Assembly (NCBI GenBank): GCA_043751715.1
Contig: JAYUZO010000209.1
Span: 1-14,076, forward strand
Length of the DNA: 14,076 nucleotides
DNA from: JAAFHS01 sp043751715
GTDB lineage: Bacteria > Pseudomonadota > Alphaproteobacteria > Rhodobacterales > Rhodobacteraceae
Direction of reading: 5' to 3'
In this document: piece by piece, positions 7,769-14,076 of the stretch
Numbering within the stretch: position 1 is the first letter of the stretch
Layout: every line of letters begins with the position of its first letter
Translations under genes and position numbers: made by a program
Notes under the pieces: generated by a model
What the model was told of the DNA's origin: nothing
Database searches by the model: none
The model's input: only the letters and a program-made list of their open reading frames with translations

Positions 7769-8565
7769 GTTGCGGGTGCTTTTGCGCGGGTGAACAGGCG
7801 GTCAAAGTTGGTGGTGGTCTGGGCGGCAAATGCGGCCTCGGTCATGCCATAGATGGCGGCACCCGCGCGGGCAGTGAACGCAGTATAGGCGGGTTCATTG
7901 CGCCGCCCGCGATAGGGCGGCGGCGCAAGGTAGGGGCTGTCGGTTTCCAGCAGGATACGGTCAACGGGGGCAGCCGCGAAAATGGCGCGCAGGGCATCGC
8001 TTTTGGGAAAGGCGGCAATGCCGGACATCGACAAATAAAAGCCAAGGTCCAATGCAGTTTTTGCAAGGGCTTCACCGGACGAAAAGCAGTGCATGACACA
8101 GCCAAAGGGCGCGATCCTGAAGTGATGGGTCAGGATGCGCGCCATGTCATCATCAGCATCACGGGCATGGATGATCAGGGGCAGGCCGGTGTGTTGTGCG
8201 GCCTGAATATGCACGGCAAGACTGGTCTGCTGGATGGCAGCAGTGTCGGCGGTATAGTGGTAATCAAGGCCGGTTTCACCAATGCCCACAAATTTGGGAT
8301 GTGCGGAAAGGGCGATCAGGTCTGCCAGTGTTGTGGGCGGTTCTTCGGCAGCGCTCATCGGGTGGATGCCTGCAGCGTAGAAAACGCCCGGATGCGCCTC
8401 GGCAATGGCGCGGACGCGGGGTTCATGGCGCAGCCGGGTGCAGATGGTGACCATGCGCGAAATTCCGGCGGCATGTGCGCGGGCAATCACATCATCGCGT
8501 TCGCTGTCAAAATCGGGGAAATCGAGGTGGCAGTGGCTGTCGACCAGTTCCGGGGGCATGGTCAT
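7759..8565 (-). CDS. tatD: TatD family metal-dependent hydrolase / DNase
   Basis: This is a cytoplasmic metal-dependent hydrolase of 268 residues, the family length. TatD homologues act as 3'-5' exonucleases/DNases, and some as D-aminoacyl-tRNA deacylases. The metal ligands are all present: DSHCHLD (H11, H13), GETGLDYHY (E97), IIHARDA (H133), MHCFSSG (H159) and LLETDSPYL (D209). The closing PYRGRRNEPAY motif is also typical. The ATG at 8565 is preceded by AGGGGGA within the 23-nt gap after holB. Its position directly after holB is a common bacterial arrangement. The gene overlaps the MBL hydrolase by 10 nt. Confidence 0.93.
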   Translation of the reverse strand: MTMPPELVDSHCHLDFPDFDSERDDVIARAHAAGISRMVTICTRLRHEPRVRAIAEAHPGVFYAAGIHPMSAAEEPPTTLADLIALSAHPKFVGIGETGLDYHYTADTAAIQQTSLAVHIQAAQHTGLPLIIHARDADDDMARILTHHFRIAPFGCVMHCFSSGEALAKTALDLGFYLSMSGIAAFPKSDALRAIFAAAPVDRILLETDSPYLAPPPYRGRRNEPAYTAFTARAGAAIYGMTEAAFAAQTTTNFDRLFTRAKAPATCP

Positions 8566-8588
8566 TGTGGCATTTCCCCCTGAAAAGG

Positions 8589-9713
8589 TCAGCGTGGCAG
8601 GCTGGCGGCCATCGCATCAATCTTTAGAAGCGTATCCAACAGAAGGGCGGCAGGGTCAAGGTTGACAGCGCGGCCCTTGCGCGCGCGGATGCCCAGCGTT
8701 TGCGCCAGTTCTGCCCAGGCGCGGGCGTGGTGCGGGCTGGGTGACAGGCGGGCAAGTGTGGCAGCCTCACCGCGTGCGGCAGGGGGCGGCGGGTGGCCGG
8801 TGGCCCCGGTGCGGGCCAGCCGGGCAAGGAACAGATCAAGCAGGTTCAGCGTCAGATCAAACACCGCCTCATTGCCCTTGCCCGATGCTGTTTCGGCCAG
8901 GGCAATTGCCTTTTGCCGGTCCATGCGGGGCAAGGTTTCCATCAGCGTGGTGATGGTCTGATACACCTGCAGGCCGTTCAGATTGGTCAGGCGGAACGCC
9001 TCACCCACGGACCCACCCGCCAGTTCGGCTAGGGCGGGGGCCGCTTCGGGCGTCGCCTCGCCACCGGCCAGTGTCAGCGCATCAGACAGGGCGGGGGCAT
9101 CCAGCGGTGACAGGCGCAGCTCGCGGCAGCGTGACCGTATGGTGGGCAGCAGGCCCTGCGGTTGGTGGCTGATGACAAGAAAGGTCACACCGGCGGGCGG
9201 TTCCTCCAGCAGTTTCAGCAGCGCATTCGCGGCAGATGTGTTCATATCATCCGCCGCATCAATGATCGCCACGCGGCGGCCCCCATCGGCGGCGGACAGG
9301 GCGAAGAACGACTTCATCTTGCGCACTTCATCCACGCTGATAACCGTCATCAGCGCTGTTGCCTTTTCATTCGACCCCCGGCGCAAAAGGAACAGCCGGG
9401 GTTCGGCCAGTTGCAGCAGGCGGCGCGCAACGGGGGTGTCGGTGCGGGTGTCCAGCGTGGTGGGCGCAGGCGGTGCGCCGAACATGCCGCCATCATCAGC
9501 AGGCAGCGTCAACAAAAAGCGGGCGATGCGCCATGCCAGCGTGGCCTTGCCCACGCCACGCGGGCCGGTCATCAGCCAGCCATGGTGCAACCGCCCGGTG
9601 TTGAAGGCGGCAAGAAAGGCATCTTCCGCGCGGTGTTGGCCATACAGATGCAGGGTTTCGCGCGGGTGGGGGGCACCTGACACGCGGTCGGGTTCGGGCA
9701 GGCCGTCAGACAT
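8589..9713 (-). CDS. holB: DNA polymerase III subunit delta'
   Basis: This is a clamp-loader subunit that helps load the beta sliding clamp during replication. The 374 residues show the AAA+ fold: Walker A-like GPRGVGKAT (50-58), Walker B-like VAIIDAADDMN, the NALLKLLEEPP helix, and the SRC motif in TIRSRCREL (194-196). The start MSDGLPEPDR at 9713 was chosen because the frame's upstream extension to 9911 lies entirely inside tmk; it leaves an 8-nt overlap with tmk. The four Cys that bind zinc in E. coli delta' are absent (only C196 exists) and are replaced by a Pro/Thr/Asp-rich stretch (72-95) before the conserved EPRLFLLRR. This may be lineage-typical. tmk-holB-tatD order supports the call. 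Confidence 0.93.
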   Translation of the reverse strand: MSDGLPEPDRVSGAPHPRETLHLYGQHRAEDAFLAAFNTGRLHHGWLMTGPRGVGKATLAWRIARFLLTLPADDGGMFGAPPAPTTLDTRTDTPVARRLLQLAEPRLFLLRRGSNEKATALMTVISVDEVRKMKSFFALSAADGGRRVAIIDAADDMNTSAANALLKLLEEPPAGVTFLVISHQPQGLLPTIRSRCRELRLSPLDAPALSDALTLAGGEATPEAAPALAELAGGSVGEAFRLTNLNGLQVYQTITTLMETLPRMDRQKAIALAETASGKGNEAVFDLTLNLLDLFLARLARTGATGHPPPPAARGEAATLARLSPSPHHARAWAELAQTLGIRARKGRAVNLDPAALLLDTLLKIDAMAASLPR

Positions 9714-10317
9714 TTGCACTGGCAGCGCGCACATCGGCTGCCACGGCAGCGGGCGCGCGCGCACCATCAATGACGCGAAAGCGCGGGTGGGTGGCGGCAA
9801 GCGCCAGAAACCCTGCGCGGGCCCTGGTCTGGAAATCCAGCCCGAAATCCTCAAACCGCAGTTCGGTTCCGGCACGGGCGGTGGCGCGTGCAAGCCCAAC
9901 TGCGGGGTCAATGTCGATCAGGATGGTCAGGTCAGGCTCGATGCCGATCATCAGGTCGTGCAGCGTATTGACCGTACCGGTCAGATCGCCGCGCGTGATG
10001 CCCTGAAAAATGCGCGTGCTGTCGGCAAAGCGGTCGGTGATCACCGTTTCACCCCGTGCCAATGCCGGACATATGGTCTTTTCCAGATGGTCGCGGCGGG
10101 CGGCGGTGAACAGCAGAATTTCGGTTTCAGCCGACCAGCGGTTAGGGTCACCCTCCAGCACCAGACGGCGAATTTCCTCGGCCCCGGTGCTACCACCCGG
10201 TTCGCGGGTCAGGGTTACGGCATGGCCCGCCTTGCGCAGGGTGTCGGCCAACAACCGCGCTTGCGTGCTTTTGCCAGACCCGTCAATGCCTTCAAAACTG
10301 ATGAAACGCGCGGGCAT
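9706..10317 (-). CDS. tmk: Thymidylate kinase (dTMP kinase)
   Basis: This enzyme phosphorylates dTMP to dTDP with ATP, an essential step in dTTP synthesis. The 203 residues match the family length. P-loop GIDGSGKST (10-18), the REPGG substrate loop (38-42), the DR motif as TDRFADST (94-101; D95, R96), and a LID-region ARATARAG are all visible. The ATG at 10317 abuts the TGA of the carboxypeptidase gene with no spacer (TGAATG) and lacks a clear ribosome site, so it probably relies on coupled translation. The 3' end overlaps holB by 8 nt, so one transcript probably supplies both replication functions. Confidence 0.95.
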   Translation of the reverse strand: MPARFISFEGIDGSGKSTQARLLADTLRKAGHAVTLTREPGGSTGAEEIRRLVLEGDPNRWSAETEILLFTAARRDHLEKTICPALARGETVITDRFADSTRIFQGITRGDLTGTVNTLHDLMIGIEPDLTILIDIDPAVGLARATARAGTELRFEDFGLDFQTRARAGFLALAATHPRFRVIDGARAPAAVAADVRAASANV

Positions 10318-11514
10318 TCAGCTGGCGTCAGCCATCGGTTCAGGCGGGGCCACATAGCGTTGCCACAGCATTTGCCCCGCAACCGTGACGCGCGACACAA
10401 AGCCCGCCTTGCCCACATCGGTTTCTGCCAGCAACGGCACCCGTGCATCGGGCAGGCCCGGAATATGTATCACCAGTTCAGCTACCGTGTCAGCTTTGGT
10501 GATGGGGGCGGCGATCGGGCCGGAATACAGCACCTCGGCCGTGACCTGATCCTGCACCAGTGCAGGCACCAGGAACGTCGCATCAGCGGCGGGTACAAGG
10601 CCCACGGTGGCGGCATCACCCAACCAGACCTCGGCCATGGCCACCCGCGTGCCTGCGGTCACCAGCGTCTTTTCGGTAAACTGCCGAAACGCCCAGCCCA
10701 CGATCTTTTCGGCCTCTTCTGCCCGTGCCTGTTCGCTTGTCAGACCTGTGATCACGAAAATCACCCGGCGGTTACCCTGCACGGCTGACCCGACAAGGCC
10801 GTACCCTGCCTCGGATGTGTGCCCGGTCTTTAGCCCGTCGGCCACCGGGCCGCCTTCACCAAAGTTCAGCCGCAACAACGGGTTGCGGTTGTTGGCATTG
10901 GCTTCGGCGCGGTTTTGATAGTTGAATGTGGTTTCCGCAAAGATCGGGTAGAATTGCGGAAACTCTTCGATCAGCCGCCGCGCAAGAATGCCCAGATCCT
11001 TCATGCTCATTACATGGCCCGCGGCCGGCCATCCCGATGCGTTGATGAAATTCGAATTCATCATGCCAAGCGCGCGGGCGCGTTCGGTCATCTGTGCGGC
11101 AAACGCCTCTTCCGATCCGGCCAGCCCTTCGGCCACCACAACGCAGGCATCATTGCCTGAATTCACGATCATCCCGTGGATCAGATCATTTACGGTCGGG
11201 CGGTCTGTTTCGTTCAGAAACATCGTTGATCCGCCCATCGCCTTGGCGCGGGCCGACACGGCAAAGGTGGTATCCATCGTCACGCGGCCATCGGCCAACG
11301 CCTCAAACAGCATGTTGATTGTCATCAGCTTGGACATCGAGGCTGGCGGCAAGGCCTGATCGGCGTTCTTGTCCATCAGCACGGTCTGGGTGGTGACATC
11401 ATAGACCCAGGCCGCCGTGGCCGTGGTATCAAATGCGCGCGCCATCGGGGCCTGCACCATCAGGGCAAACACAGCGACGGCACGCAGGATGGCAAAGAAT
11501 GGCAGCAGACGCAT
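10318..11514 (-). CDS. dacA: D-alanyl-D-alanine carboxypeptidase, S11 family (PBP5/6 type)
   Basis: This periplasmic penicillin-binding enzyme trims the terminal D-Ala from peptidoglycan pentapeptides. The 398-residue precursor has a signal peptide (hydrophobic 3-22, probable cleavage after MARA at residue 27). The active-site triad of the SxxK family is complete: S59-M-S-K62, S119-G-N121 and K229-T-G231. A C-terminal beta-rich domain follows, as in PBP5; I see no clear amphipathic membrane anchor at the end. The ATG at 11514 has an AAGGGGG ribosome site (around 11519-11526 on the plus strand). It lies 20 nt after the SPOR lipoprotein gene and directly abuts tmk. The dacA symbol reflects family membership, not a one-to-one match. 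Confidence 0.92.
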   Translation of the reverse strand: MRLLPFFAILRAVAVFALMVQAPMARAFDTTATAAWVYDVTTQTVLMDKNADQALPPASMSKLMTINMLFEALADGRVTMDTTFAVSARAKAMGGSTMFLNETDRPTVNDLIHGMIVNSGNDACVVVAEGLAGSEEAFAAQMTERARALGMMNSNFINASGWPAAGHVMSMKDLGILARRLIEEFPQFYPIFAETTFNYQNRAEANANNRNPLLRLNFGEGGPVADGLKTGHTSEAGYGLVGSAVQGNRRVIFVITGLTSEQARAEEAEKIVGWAFRQFTEKTLVTAGTRVAMAEVWLGDAATVGLVPAADATFLVPALVQDQVTAEVLYSGPIAAPITKADTVAELVIHIPGLPDARVPLLAETDVGKAGFVSRVTVAGQMLWQRYVAPPEPMADAS

Positions 11515-11534
11515 GACGCCCCCTTTTGTGGTGA

Positions 11535-12506
11535 TCAGCGTGACAGAAGATAGGCGTCGGCAAAGCCCGCGCCCTTCACCTTTTGGAGAAGGGCGTTGCG
11601 GTTGCCCGCACCCGATGCGACCACGCTCCAGAAGTCTTTGCCCTGACTGGATTCCTTGCGGATGGTGGCCGATACACCGGCCGCTGACAGCGTGTCTGCC
11701 GCGCGTTTTGCATTGGCCTCAACGCTGAAAATACCAACCTGAATGCGCACGTCGCCATTTGCGGGTGTGGCAGCTGGTGCCGCGTCTGGTGCAGGCACCG
11801 GGGCTGCCGGTGCTGCAACGGTGCGGTCCAGTGCGGCGGCGGCACCTGCGGCGATATCGGTGGCATCGGCGGCAGGATCAAGCGTTTCGGCCGTATCCAG
11901 AACCGGGGCCGCCACCGAAGGGGCCGCCTCTGGCGCGTCTTCGCGGCGCAGGGCGGTTACGTTGATTTCCACCGGCTGGCCTGCAAGTACGCCCAACGCT
12001 TCGGCTGCATCAGATGAGATTTGCAGCTTTGGCCCCGGATTATCGCGTTCGCGCCGGAACAAGGCACCAATGACAAACGTGCCGTTTGCCGGGTTGCGCA
12101 GGATCACACGCTCGGGGTCAGTGGCATCGGGCGAGGCAACCCAGACGCCGCCCAGCGACGGACGGCCATCCCAAAGGGCGGTGTCTGATGTCTGGAACAC
12201 CTCGGGTGCCTCTACATCGCGATCGACAAGGCGCGTTGTCCGGGCCTGACGGGTGGGGGCCACGATGGCGTTGGTCGCACCCTCTGGCAGTATGCCGCCT
12301 GTGGCATCAGCGGGCGCTTCACCGCCGGCTGCCGCGTCAACCGCGCTGTCATCAATCGGACCGCTTTCGATGGCGTTGGCTTCAATCGCATCGCCCGTGA
12401 TCGGGTTGCCGCTGCCCGGCGCATTGGCCCCACCCGCAACACAGGCCGCAAGGACCGAAGTTGTAGCTGCCAAAAGTCCGATCTGCCGGATCGCAAAAAC
12501 CGTCAT
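11535..12506 (-). CDS. SPOR-domain lipoprotein with RlpA-like barrel region
   Basis: The chosen ATG at 12506 has GAGGGG nine bases upstream and begins a lipoprotein signal ending in LAAC (Cys22), giving 323 residues; the same frame runs back to 12716 but would bury the signal. After an Ala/Asp-rich linker, residues about 111-186 resemble a diverged RlpA double-psi beta-barrel (VILRNPANGTFVIGALFR, then ISSDAAEALGVLAGQPVEINV), though the canonical GxASWYG and NDRGP signatures are missing. A Pro/Ala-rich linker leads to a C-terminal SPOR domain (about 252-323; VRIQVGIFSVEANAKRAADTL), which binds denuded septal peptidoglycan in this family. It is inferred to act at the outer membrane or septum with the adjacent carboxypeptidase. 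Whether the barrel has lytic transglycosylase activity is doubtful. Confidence 0.85.
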   Translation of the reverse strand: MTVFAIRQIGLLAATTSVLAACVAGGANAPGSGNPITGDAIEANAIESGPIDDSAVDAAAGGEAPADATGGILPEGATNAIVAPTRQARTTRLVDRDVEAPEVFQTSDTALWDGRPSLGGVWVASPDATDPERVILRNPANGTFVIGALFRRERDNPGPKLQISSDAAEALGVLAGQPVEINVTALRREDAPEAAPSVAAPVLDTAETLDPAADATDIAAGAAAALDRTVAAPAAPVPAPDAAPAATPANGDVRIQVGIFSVEANAKRAADTLSAAGVSATIRKESSQGKDFWSVVASGAGNRNALLQKVKGAGFADAYLLSR

Positions 12507-12609
12507 CGTCAATCGCCCCTCATGTCGCGCACGGTCTGTGGATGCCGCACTTTTGAATGCCCGCCTGTGGGGCGGCCTGCCCGTCCGGCATGATACCGTT
12601 CTTTTTATC

Positions 12610-12638
12610 AACATACCGGGCCAAAGGCGCGGTGGAAA
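12610..12638 (-). promoter_or_regulatory. Candidate promoter of the SPOR-dacA-tmk-holB-tatD cluster
   Basis: Read on the minus strand, TTTCCA (12638-12633) and TATGTT (12615-12610) are 17 bp apart, matching the sigma70 consensus at 8 of 12 positions. It would start transcription near 12603, leaving a leader of about 95 nt before the lipoprotein ATG. It lies in the 243-bp gap between this operon and tRNA-Ser, which contains no gene. Confidence 0.35.
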
Positions 12639-12695
12639 GGGCGCCCTCACGGCTTTGCGATTTTCCCCGATGTGGCGTGATGAATAGGACTCAAA

Positions 12696-12731
12696 GCCCG
12701 GCGGCCCCCCTTGCACAAGACGGTGCCGGGC
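12696..12731. repeat. Inverted repeat upstream of tRNA-Ser
   Basis: GCCCGGC (12696-12702) and GCCGGGC (12725-12731) are perfect inverted copies separated by 22 bp, just before the tRNA. The right arm falls in the spacer of the candidate tRNA promoter. It could be a terminator-like fold or a protein site, but it has no T-run on either strand. Confidence 0.3.
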
Positions 12732-12739
12732 GCTAATGC
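12711..12739 (+). promoter_or_regulatory. Possible promoter of tRNA-Ser
   Basis: TTGCAC (12711-12716) and TAATGC (12734-12739) are spaced by 17 bp, and the predicted start lies a few bases before the tRNA 5' end at 12750. The hexamers match the consensus weakly, so the call rests mainly on position. Confidence 0.3.
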
Positions 12740-12749
12740 AACACCCGTC

Positions 12750-12839
12750 GGAGGAGTGGCAGAGCGGTTTAATGCACCGGTCTTGAAAACCGACGTAGGG
12801 GCAACTCTACCGTGGGTTCGAATCCCACCTCCTCCGCCA
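12750..12839 (+). tRNA. tRNA-Ser (anticodon UGA)
   Basis: The 90-nt gene has a perfect 7-bp acceptor stem (GGAGGAG 12750-12756 with CTCCTCC 12829-12835), G discriminator and encoded CCA (12837-12839). The anticodon loop CTTGAAA (12782-12788) contains TGA at 12784-12786, so it reads UCN codons, chiefly UCA. The anticodon stem CCGGT/ACCGA has one C-A mismatch at its outer pair. A long variable arm typical of class II tRNA-Ser and a perfect T-arm (GTGGG, TTCGAAT, CCCAC) follow. The gene is intact although a prophage remnant starts immediately downstream, as expected when integration rebuilds the tRNA 3' end. Confidence 0.97.
12812..12839 (+). other. Probable phage attachment core at the tRNA-Ser 3' end
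   Basis: P4-type integrases commonly recombine within the T-arm and 3' end of tRNA genes, and an integrase fragment of this type begins within about 140 bp. The T-arm, acceptor strand and CCA are therefore the likely attL core. The matching second copy (attR) is not in the window, so the exact core is not defined. Confidence 0.4.
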
Positions 12840-12841
12840 GA

Positions 12842-12876
12842 AACATCAACGCCCTTGGTCGCCGATGTTCAATTTT
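12842..12876 (+). terminator. Possible terminator of tRNA-Ser
   Basis: AACATC (12842-12847) pairs with GATGTT (12864-12869), followed after three bases by TTTT (12873-12876), starting two bases beyond the CCA end. An overlapping alternative fold pairs CGCCCTTG with CAAGGCG (one bulge). The stem is weak and the loop long. Confidence 0.3.
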
Positions 12877-12908
12877 CCCAATAATTCAAGGCGCTAGAAG
12901 TTGTCATT

Positions 12909-12952
12909 GATTGCAGTTGGTTGCCTATGGTTGCCCAAAGCCACTGGTTGCA
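12909..12952 (+). repeat. Phased TTGC direct repeats between tRNA and integrase
   Basis: TTGC occurs at 12911, 12921, 12931 and 12948, three of them preceded by TGG (TGGTTGC). The first three are exactly 10 bp apart, one helical turn, and the last is 17 bp further. Short direct repeats between a tRNA attachment site and an integrase are where arm-type integrase binding sites lie, so these are candidates. The stretch is also less GC-rich than its surroundings. Confidence 0.4.
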
Positions 12953-12975
12953 ATAGGATCAGCTCTAGGATCGTT

Positions 12976-13362
12976 ATGGACGGGGCAGTATGGCGGATGG
13001 TGCGGCATCTCAACAAACTGACGGCGCTGAAGGCGGAATCGCTTACGGAGCCAGGTCGGCATTCGGACGGCGGAGGCCTCTATTTGAAGGTTTCGAAGAC
13101 CGGCGGTCGCGCGTGGATATTCATGTACACCCATGCGGGCCGCCAACGCGAGATGGGTTTGGGGCCAGCCGGTCAGGGCGGGGTGACATTGGCCAAGGCC
13201 CGGAAAGCCGCAACAGCCGCCCGTGATGCGCTTGCCGAGGGGGTTGATCCATTGACCGCCCGAAAAGACAAGGCGGCGATGGAACAGCGTGAGACGACAA
13301 CTTTCGGCGGATTTGCGGATATGCGGCGAATGCTATCGAGTCGTGGGCGGCCAATACGGTAG
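12976..13362 (+). CDS. Truncated P4-type tyrosine integrase (arm-binding domain only)
   Basis: Only the N-terminal arm-type DNA-binding domain (DUF4102 family) and the beginning of the core-binding region remain. Visible landmarks are RHSDGGGLYLKVSKTGGRAW, REMGLGPAG, VTLAKARKAA, LAEGVDPLTARK and TTFGGFAD. Full integrases of this type run near 400 residues with a C-terminal catalytic R..H..R..Y domain; here nothing recognisable follows FAD, only about 13 unrelated residues to a TAG. The protein therefore cannot recombine DNA and is in effect a pseudogene, though the short frame is intact. ATG 12976 (AGGA upstream) was chosen; ATG 12997 is equally plausible, and TTG 12901 would run through the phased repeats. 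Its partner, the tRNA-Ser att site, lies just upstream. Confidence 0.8.
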   Translation: MDGAVWRMVRHLNKLTALKAESLTEPGRHSDGGGLYLKVSKTGGRAWIFMYTHAGRQREMGLGPAGQGGVTLAKARKAATAARDALAEGVDPLTARKDKAAMEQRETTTFGGFADMRRMLSSRGRPIR

Positions 13363-14076
13363 GCGACGGCATCAGCCCGAACTCGTCCATCGCGCAGGCT
13401 TCCCGCAAGGATGCAGTGCAAAAGCTATGGCTGGCCTGGACCGATGATGCCGATGCGGAGGGATTGACGGATTTCTATGGGCTCCAGCGCCGCGCCGCCC
13501 GCGAAGTCTTCATGACCGGCGAGGTGTTCCTGCGTTTCCGGCCGCGCCGCACCGAGGATGGGTTGGCGGTACCGCTGCAACTGCAGATGTTGCCCTCGGA
13601 AATGCTGCCCCTTGGGCACAACGCCGTCGATGCCAATGGCAATATGATCCGGCAGGGCATTGAGTTCGACCTCTTGGGCCGACGCGTGGCCTATCACTTT
13701 CTGCGCCGCCATCCCGGCGACAGCACCGATCCAGGACTTTCCGGCGAAACTGTCCGCGTTCCGGCCAGTGAAGTTTTGCATGTGATCGACCCCGTCGAGG
13801 CCGGGCAACTGCGTGGTGTGTCACGTTTTGCGCCCGCCATCGTGAAGCTGTTCCTGCTCGACCAATACGACGACGCCGAGTTGGACCGCAAAAAGGTGGC
13901 GGCGATGTATGCGATGTTCGTGACCTCGCCCGCGCCGGACAACCCCCCGGCCCCGCCCGACGAAGAATACGAGGTCTCCCCCGGCCAGGTGGTGCGGCTG
14001 GATCCCGGCGAGGACGTCACCGTCAGCGCGCCTGCAGATTCCGGGGCCACCTATGAGCCGTTCCAGTACCGCACCC
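13320..14076 (+). pseudogene. Lambda-type phage portal protein, missing N-terminus and running off the window
   Basis: The third forward frame is open from 13293 (after TGA at 13290) to the window end, and reads as a lambda gpB-like portal from about 13320. Landmarks are YAANAIESWAANTVGDGISP, DFYGLQRRAAREVFMTGE, LQLQMLPSEMLPLG, GRRVAYHFLRRHPG, HVIDPVEAGQLRGVSRFAP and DDAELDRKKVAAMYAMFV. Portals form the dodecameric ring through which phage DNA is packaged. The usual first ~80-100 residues are missing and are replaced by integrase sequence in a different frame, so no proper start exists; GTG or TTG codons inside could start a shorter product. No internal stop or frameshift is seen in the ~250 residues present, so the loss looks recent. 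The 3' end lies outside the window. Confidence 0.82.

Larger units (their letters stand above)
12840..14076 (+). mobile_element. Prophage remnant inserted at tRNA-Ser (integrase fragment joined to portal fragment)
   Basis: Everything after the tRNA is phage-like: a truncated tyrosine integrase and a portal protein without its beginning, both on the plus strand. The genes that normally lie between them in a lambdoid prophage (rest of integrase, lysogeny control, replication, terminase) are missing. The element continues past the window edge, so its size and remaining gene content are unknown. Confidence 0.7.

Noticed and set aside
7756..8583. A 275-codon open frame on the plus strand opposite tatD
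   Set aside because: TatD has all metal ligands on the minus strand; the plus frame is a Gly-rich shadow.
9714..9911. N-terminal extension of the holB reading frame (66 more residues)
   Set aside because: It lies inside the tmk coding region and has no delta' similarity; the family start is MSDGLPEPDR at 9713.
8983..10788. A 601-codon open frame on the plus strand opposite holB, tmk and the carboxypeptidase gene
   Set aside because: It is an antisense shadow in GC-rich DNA; composition is Arg/Ser/Gly-rich without motifs, while the minus strand encodes three clear enzymes.
12507..12716. N-terminal extension of the SPOR lipoprotein frame
   Set aside because: It would place the lipoprotein signal and LAAC lipobox 70 residues inside the protein, and the ATG at 12506 has a good ribosome site.
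13425..14050. Minus-strand open frames opposite the portal fragment
   Set aside because: They show no family motifs, whereas the plus frame matches lambda-type portal blocks throughout.

Overview
The window is GC-rich and carries gene families and gene order typical of an alphaproteobacterium, most likely a member of the Rhodobacteraceae. The support is an RTX-repeat protein with a C-terminal Hint domain, a polyamine-type ABC operon, and the cluster SPOR lipoprotein / D,D-carboxypeptidase / tmk / holB / tatD / MBL hydrolase. This assignment is inference from family content; no rRNA or other phylogenetic marker is present.

Layout. (1) 1-1228 (+): the 3' part of a large RTX (Ca-binding nonapeptide) protein ending in a Hint_2-type domain; its 5' end lies outside the window. 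(2) 1437-5957 (+): a four-gene spermidine/putrescine-type ABC importer operon in the order ATPase, periplasmic binding protein, permease, permease. A perfect stem-loop follows the binding-protein gene and a small terminator-like hairpin closes the operon. (3) 6039-12506 (-): a tightly packed seven-gene run, transcribed as SPOR lipoprotein, dacA-type carboxypeptidase, tmk, holB, tatD, MBL-fold hydrolase, AEC transporter. Four consecutive junctions overlap by 4-10 nt or abut directly, which suggests translational coupling. The run mixes cell-wall functions with dTMP supply and the clamp loader. (4) 12750-12839 (+): tRNA-Ser(UGA). (5) 12840-14076 (+): a prophage remnant immediately downstream of the tRNA. 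It consists of the N-terminal arm-binding part of a P4-type tyrosine integrase joined directly, out of frame, to a lambda-type portal protein missing its start. The portal frame stays open to the window edge.

The most interesting region is 12750-14076. The tRNA gene is intact and is the probable attachment site. Helically phased TTGC repeats sit between it and the integrase, and the integrase-portal junction near 13317-13323 implies either a large internal deletion of the prophage or a misassembly. I see no CRISPR array, no complete insertion sequence, and no clearly new defence or biosynthetic system. The remaining genes belong to well-known families, with some individual oddities: a permease with a large periplasmic insertion, a clamp-loader subunit without zinc cysteines, and a SPOR lipoprotein with a degenerate RlpA-like barrel.
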